Shown here: one piece after another, positions 33,615-36,656 of the stretch
How the letters are laid out: every line of letters starts with the position of its first letter
How positions within the stretch are numbered: position 1 is the stretch's first letter
Source of the DNA: JAAEUB01 sp964550345
Lineage (GTDB): Bacteria > Pseudomonadota > Alphaproteobacteria > Rhodobacterales > Rhodobacteraceae
Assembly: GCA_964550345.1 (NCBI GenBank)
Contig: CAZJYZ010000031.1
Span: 1 to 36,656 of the forward strand
DNA: 36,656 nt
Direction of reading: 5' to 3'
Made by a program: the position numbers and the translations under genes
The notes under the pieces: model-generated
The model's database searches: none
What the model saw: only the letters and a program-made list of their open reading frames with translations
What the model was told of the DNA's origin: nothing

Positions 33615-33626
33615 TTGTGATCACAA
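33615..33626. promoter_or_regulatory. Candidate GntR operator
   Basis: TTGTGATCACAA is a perfect 12-base palindrome located 6 bases before the GntR start codon, covering the ribosome-binding region. It fits the loose GntR/FadR-type pattern with TGT and ACA half-sites. A CRP-like site is less likely because the spacing is too short. Confidence 0.5.
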
Positions 33627-33638
33627 ATTCAGCGGGGG

Positions 33639-34334
33639 TCAATCACGGAAGCGATAGGCGTGTAAAACTGCACCATTTTCGCGCAACCAGCGGCGTGGTT
33701 CGCTATAGTTCGGCAAAAGCCGCTCAACGTGCCCCCAGAAAGCTGCAGAGTGGTTCATTTCCAATAAATGTGCTACTTCATGCGCTGCTACATAGTCCAG
33801 AACCTCAACCGGAGCCATAACTAGACGCCAGGAATACATTAACCGGCCTTCGGCAGAGCAGGAGCCCCAGCGCGACCGGGTATCGCGTAAGGTAATACCG
33901 GAGTATTGCCGTTTCAGTGAGGTCGCATGGCGCGTTGAAGCCTCGGCCAGCCGCAGGCGGGCATGGTGTTTGAACAACGCGGCCAAACGAGGGCCGGTTT
34001 TTTCTGGCGCTGAGGTTGGCAGTGTGATCACGCCTTCCCCCAGCCGCGCTGCCCGGCCACCACTGGCCACCAATGGGTGCATTTCACCGGCAAACATGAT
34101 CTGCGTTCCTGGACGCAGAACTACCTGGGTTGGCGTTTGAGCAAGATGTCGGCGGATCCAGCTTTCACGCTCGCGGGCGAATGCTTCGGCCTCATGATGG
34201 CGCGCATGTTTAGGCAGAGACAGAGTCACCCGACCGTCCAGACGTGAAACCCGCAGAGACAGGCGCCGGGCGCGCGGTGAGATACGCAAGCTGACTTCGA
34301 TGGTCGGATCACCCTGTAAGATCACATTTTTCAT
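33639..34334 (-). CDS. YgjP-like (DUF45/M48-type) metallopeptidase domain protein
   Basis: A 231-aa protein with the zinc motif HEVAH (185-189), followed by LLEMNHSAAFW where His195 is a likely further ligand, and the family-typical TRSRWGSCS (152-159). The N-terminus with ISPRARRLSLRVSRLDGRVTLSLP also fits the YgjP/DUF45 family. Members are predicted metal-dependent peptidases; E. coli YgjP is poorly characterised. No signal peptide is seen. It is followed by the GntR gene in the same direction, 30 bases on, with the palindrome between them. Confidence 0.87.
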   Translation of the reverse strand: MKNVILQGDPTIEVSLRISPRARRLSLRVSRLDGRVTLSLPKHARHHEAEAFARERESWIRRHLAQTPTQVVLRPGTQIMFAGEMHPLVASGGRAARLGEGVITLPTSAPEKTGPRLAALFKHHARLRLAEASTRHATSLKRQYSGITLRDTRSRWGSCSAEGRLMYSWRLVMAPVEVLDYVAAHEVAHLLEMNHSAAFWGHVERLLPNYSEPRRWLRENGAVLHAYRFRD

Positions 34335-34470
34335 TTATTTGCCCTCACTACAGGTGCCGTTACGTCTGTTTGGAAGGTCGCAGGTCTCGAAAGCCTTTGA
34401 CACCCCGCCCTAGCTGTGGCACTTGGCATCGAATCTCGCACGACGCATCGGCTACGAAAAGGGGTAATCC

Positions 34471-34797
34471 ATGCCCAAGGAAGAATGGGGCACAAAACGT
34501 GTCTGCCCAACAACCGGAAAACGGTTTTATGATCTGAACGCTGACCCCATCGTCAGCCCATATTCTGGTGAGGTGGTGACACCTGATACAGGCAAGGCCA
34601 ACCGTACCATGGTTGCCGACAAGGCCGACAAGGCGTCAGAGGCAAAAGAAGCCGAAGACGAGGCCACTGACGTACTTGATGAGGACGATACCGCGGATAT
34701 GGATCTGGGGGATGACGTTCTGGATGACGATGATGACAATGACGATGTTTCATTGGATGAGATCGCCGACGTTCCTGCCGACGACAGCGACGACTAA
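34471..34797 (+). CDS. TIGR02300 family (FYDLN acid) protein
   Basis: A 108-aa protein of the TIGR02300/FYDLN_acid family. The N-terminus MPKEEWGTKRVCPTTGKRFYDLN contains the family name motif and continues with PIVSPYSGEVV. The C-terminal half is extremely acidic (a long Asp/Glu-rich stretch from about residue 55 to the end), as in the family. The N-terminal part resembles a degenerate zinc-ribbon with one cysteine remaining. The function is unknown. An AAAAGGGG site precedes the ATG. It is followed by tRNA-Ala, a neighbourhood I associate with Rhodobacterales. Confidence 0.9.
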   Translation: MPKEEWGTKRVCPTTGKRFYDLNADPIVSPYSGEVVTPDTGKANRTMVADKADKASEAKEAEDEATDVLDEDDTADMDLGDDVLDDDDDNDDVSLDEIADVPADDSDD

Positions 34798-34825
34798 CGC
34801 GGCGTATCACGGGCAAATTTTTCGC

Positions 34826-34854
34826 TTGAACTGATCAGGTGCATTGCCTAAACA
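34826..34854 (+). promoter_or_regulatory. Possible tRNA-Ala promoter
   Basis: TTGAAC (34826-34831) and TAAACA (34849-34854) are 17 bases apart, each a partial consensus match. The transcript would start near 34861 and include the leader hairpin at 34866-34883 before the tRNA. Confidence 0.35.
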
Positions 34855-34865
34855 CCGCGCACAGA

Positions 34866-34883
34866 TGCGGGTCTGCACCCGCA
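34866..34883 (+). other. Perfect hairpin just before tRNA-Ala
   Basis: TGCGGGT (34866-34872) pairs perfectly with ACCCGCA (34877-34883) around the loop CTGC. It ends 3 bases before the mature tRNA 5' end. It could be a leader structure near the RNase P site, or a U-less terminator of the preceding gene. Confidence 0.5.
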
Positions 34884-34886
34884 AAT

Positions 34887-34962
<76 letters not shown>

Positions 34963-34997
34963 AACTCCTTTCATAATTTAGCTAGTATTTAGAACGG

Positions 34998-35069
34998 GTT
35001 ACGAGGTAACCGGTTACCTTTCTTGCATCCGGTCACCATTTTGCATGCAGTCTCGGGTCACCATCGGGT
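34998..35069. repeat. Cluster of imperfect inverted and direct repeats after tRNA-Ala
   Basis: GGTAACCGGTTACC (35005-35018) is a perfect 14-base palindrome, and GGTTAC-GAG-GTAACC overlaps it. Two degenerate direct repeats follow: GGTTACCTTTCTTGCATCC (35012-35030) and GGTCACCATTTTGCATGC (35031-35048). Two more GGTCAC units follow near 35056-35069, running into the 3' end of the HD gene. The position next to a tRNA resembles integrase arm-site arrays, but there is no integrase in the window. Confidence 0.5.
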
Positions 35070-35612
35070 CACTTGGTAAGCTCGGCTTAATTCACTGAAA
35101 CGCTCCAGGAACCGCGTCCGGGCCACCTCGGGCGCCCATGCCTTGATCCGGTTCGCGTCTTTCACGGGCGGTGCATTTGGCGGCCAGGGTTCTGGTTCTT
35201 CCACCATCAAAACCAGCTTCTCATCGATCAGCAGTTGGGTATCTGCGCGTTTCAATTCCGGGTCCTTGAACAATGATGCATCGATTCCAAAGTGCGCACC
35301 AATTGCGTCTTCCATCCTTGCTTCGTACAATTGAAACTCCGACAAAAGCTTCTTCAGCGGTGAAGGTACATCGCCCAGATAAGCCTCCGCAGCGTCATGC
35401 AGCAATCCCACCAAGGCCAACTCGGGATTGATCTCATGGGATACGTGAACGCTGTGCTCGGCCACCGAGTAGAAACGTGTGCAATGAGCATTAAAACGGC
35501 AAAGCAACGAAAGGGCGTAGGCAATGTCTTCAATGTCGACAAGGTCAGGGTCAGGCTCCTCAAGAGGGAACTTCTTGCCGCTGATCGTTTGGATCCAAGC
35601 CTGCTCCGACAT
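35058..35612 (-). CDS. HD-domain phosphohydrolase (YfbR-like)
   Basis: A 184-aa HD-superfamily hydrolase. The ligands are His53 (VAEHSVHVS), His72-Asp73 (LLHDAAEAYLGDVPSPLK) and Asp124 (KRADTQLLID), the usual H...HD...D set. Such proteins (YfbR-like, also common in phages) dephosphorylate nucleotides; the exact substrate is unknown. The start at 35612 has AGGGAGGGG upstream; a longer frame from 35741 would overlap the preceding small gene. It lies 2 bases after that gene's stop and reads toward the tRNA and repeat cluster. It may belong to an integrated element. Confidence 0.85.
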   Translation of the reverse strand: MSEQAWIQTISGKKFPLEEPDPDLVDIEDIAYALSLLCRFNAHCTRFYSVAEHSVHVSHEINPELALVGLLHDAAEAYLGDVPSPLKKLLSEFQLYEARMEDAIGAHFGIDASLFKDPELKRADTQLLIDEKLVLMVEEPEPWPPNAPPVKDANRIKAWAPEVARTRFLERFSELSRAYQVTRW

Positions 35613-35614
35613 GG

Positions 35615-35851
35615 TCACCCCTCCCTCTTTGCATCCGTTGATCGTACCGTTCCATTGTAGCCGGTCAACTCGAAGTGAAGCGATAGGGAAAATCTGACTG
35701 GTTGGCCGCCAGCGTGAGCGTTCAGGATGCTCACGAGACAATCCAGCTTGTTCCCACTCCAGCTTTGCTCACCGCGCCGTGCTGCCCAGTTCACCTGCTC
35801 CGGAATCTTGATCGACAATGCCGCCGCTAAACCCGTTCGTTCCTCTACCAT
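35615..35851 (-). CDS. Small protein of unknown function upstream of HD gene
   Basis: A 78-aa reading frame. The ATG at 35851 has GGGGAG 6 bases upstream, and the stop lies 2 bases before the HD gene start (TGACCATG), typical of an operon. The protein begins MVEERTGLAAALSIKIPEQV, and contains QSWSGNKLDCLVSILNAHAGG and a strand-like RFSLSLHFELTGYNG. There is no signal or membrane segment. I recognise no family. The start context and coupling support it, but homology is needed for confidence. In-frame codons upstream to 35905 (TTG) would add a hydrophobic stretch. Confidence 0.5.
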   Translation of the reverse strand: MVEERTGLAAALSIKIPEQVNWAARRGEQSWSGNKLDCLVSILNAHAGGQPVRFSLSLHFELTGYNGTVRSTDAKREG

Positions 35852-35914
35852 TGCCATCTCCCCAAAAAATGTCAGGAAAATAAACACTTTGAAACTGCCC
35901 AACAATCCCTTTTG

Positions 35915-36535
35915 TTAGGGGCGGATGACGAGGCAGGGTTGGGCGAGGATGTCGTGGCCCGTTTCCACCCAGCCGGTGCGTGCCATGCAGGCTCCGGCCA
36001 GGGAAAGAGCGCAAGGCTCGGAAACGGCGTTGGCAGCATTCAGATCGGGCAGAGCCGCCATGAAGCCGCGCGCTGCGTTCAATGCATCCAACTCGTGCTC
36101 ACCAGGTGCAGCGTGATTTGCACCGCTCACGAAGGCTTCGAATATGAGCAGATCAAGGTCAGTCGGCCAGTTCGTCCAGTCAAGAATTGCGAACTTTCTG
36201 GGCAGCCGTTTACGTAGTCCGGTTAGCACATGGCTTACAACTGCCAGCCCGATCGTGGTGACAGTGGCCCCGGCGCCCGCTGACCAGGGTTTGCCGTTTT
36301 CACCGGCTCGTTGCGCCGTTAGCTTGTTCAAAGGCCTGCCTATTGGGACGAACAAGGGCGCCTCAAAACCCAGGGCTGCGGGTTTGCCATCTGCCAGTTC
36401 GGAAAAACGCTCGATGAATGCATCCAGGTCTTGGCCTGTTTCTTCAGTGACTCCTGTTAGGATCGCCCAGCCGATGTTCTTTGGCGACCCAACATCTATG
36501 ACCGCGACAACAATATCTGGCGAGGGTATGACCAA
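35915..36535 (-). CDS. Unknown protein, probable RNase H-like fold
   Basis: A 206-aa protein without a family I can name. The layout resembles RNase H-fold proteins such as DUF429: a first strand VVAVIDVGSPKNIGWAIL with Asp14, a strand ending in Glu58 (LGFEAPLFVPIGR), LLIFEAFVSG with Glu133 and a helix HELDALNAARGFMAAL with Asp150. These four acidic residues could form a two-metal site; this is inference. GKPWSAGAGATV looks like a family-specific loop. An in-frame stop directly precedes the TTG start, so no longer form exists. It lies 63 bases before the small unknown gene and is probably cotranscribed with it and the HD gene. Confidence 0.65.
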   Translation of the reverse strand: MVIPSPDIVVAVIDVGSPKNIGWAILTGVTEETGQDLDAFIERFSELADGKPAALGFEAPLFVPIGRPLNKLTAQRAGENGKPWSAGAGATVTTIGLAVVSHVLTGLRKRLPRKFAILDWTNWPTDLDLLIFEAFVSGANHAAPGEHELDALNAARGFMAALPDLNAANAVSEPCALSLAGACMARTGWVETGHDILAQPCLVIRP

Positions 36536-36656
36536 TCAGTTTCTCTTCATGATAAGGAAGGAGGTGTCAGGGGAATACAGTGCATCAACGTATTGCCCGC
36601 TCTGTCTGACGTCAGCACTCGTTGGAGAGGAATGAGGGTTTAGCTAACGGAGGATT
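36536..36656. other. Window edge, upstream of the unknown gene
   Basis: No gene is seen in these 121 bases. Purine-rich stretches GGAAGGAGG (36556-36564) and CGGAGG, ending 3 bases before the window end, look like ribosome-binding sites. The last one could belong to a rightward gene starting just beyond the window. Divergent promoters are likely here but not identifiable. Confidence 0.3.

Noticed and set aside
35615..35905. Longer 96-residue form of the small gene starting with TTG
   Set aside because: The internal ATG at 35851 has a well-spaced GGGGAG, whereas the TTG has no ribosome site.

Overview
The window looks like chromosomal DNA from an alphaproteobacterium of the order Rhodobacterales (Roseobacter-type). 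The evidence is gene content and order: a PccR-type regulator beside pccB, a DUF6497-like secreted protein after pccB, pccA and single-chain methylmalonyl-CoA mutase nearby, an HdaA-ppk-ppx block, a short ProS without the editing insertion, a TIGR02300 (FYDLN acid) protein and a GC-rich intergenic hairpin repeat common in this group. No species can be named from the sequence alone.

Region 1 (1-9.5 kb) is a choline-O-sulfate/choline to glycine betaine locus. The BetI repressor, choline sulfatase (betC), a small Cys-rich protein and choline dehydrogenase (betA) run rightward. Betaine aldehyde dehydrogenase (betB) runs leftward at the end of a dipeptide-type ABC transporter operon (two permeases plus a fused double ATPase) with no substrate-binding protein beside it. 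A 20-bp palindrome in the divergent spacer is a strong BetI operator candidate. A small DUF465/YdcH gene follows, preceded by a perfect FNR-type box.

Region 2 (9.6-22.5 kb) is propionyl-CoA assimilation. It holds an alpha/beta hydrolase and pccR (leftward, overlapping), a Bcr/CflA exporter, pccB, three small uncharacterised genes, pccA, a lipoprotein, a DUF4174 protein and methylmalonyl-CoA mutase. Near-identical 15-mers (TTAGCAAATYTGCAA) sit upstream of pccR and upstream of pccB and match the known PccR half-site TTTGCAAA. A strong intrinsic terminator with a competing upstream arm lies before pccA.

Region 3 (21.9-25.1 kb) is a rightward run of small genes: a glyoxalase-fold protein, a GNAT acetyltransferase, a TerB/J-domain co-chaperone, an EEP-family phosphodiesterase and a short exported protein whose promoter suggests a leaderless transcript.

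Region 4 (25.2-30.8 kb) is a leftward set, perM-like, hdaA, ppk1, ppx, combining replication-initiation control with polyphosphate metabolism. Region 5 (30.9-34.8 kb) holds proS, a DUF2937 protein, a GntR/FCD regulator with a perfect palindrome at its start, a YgjP-type metallopeptidase and the TIGR02300 protein.

Region 6 (34.9-36.7 kb) starts with tRNA-Ala(GGC), followed by a cluster of imperfect repeats. Three leftward genes then read toward the tRNA: a probable RNase H-fold protein of unknown function, a 78-residue unknown and an HD-domain phosphohydrolase. This is the least ordinary part of the window and may be the edge of an integrated element, although no integrase is visible.
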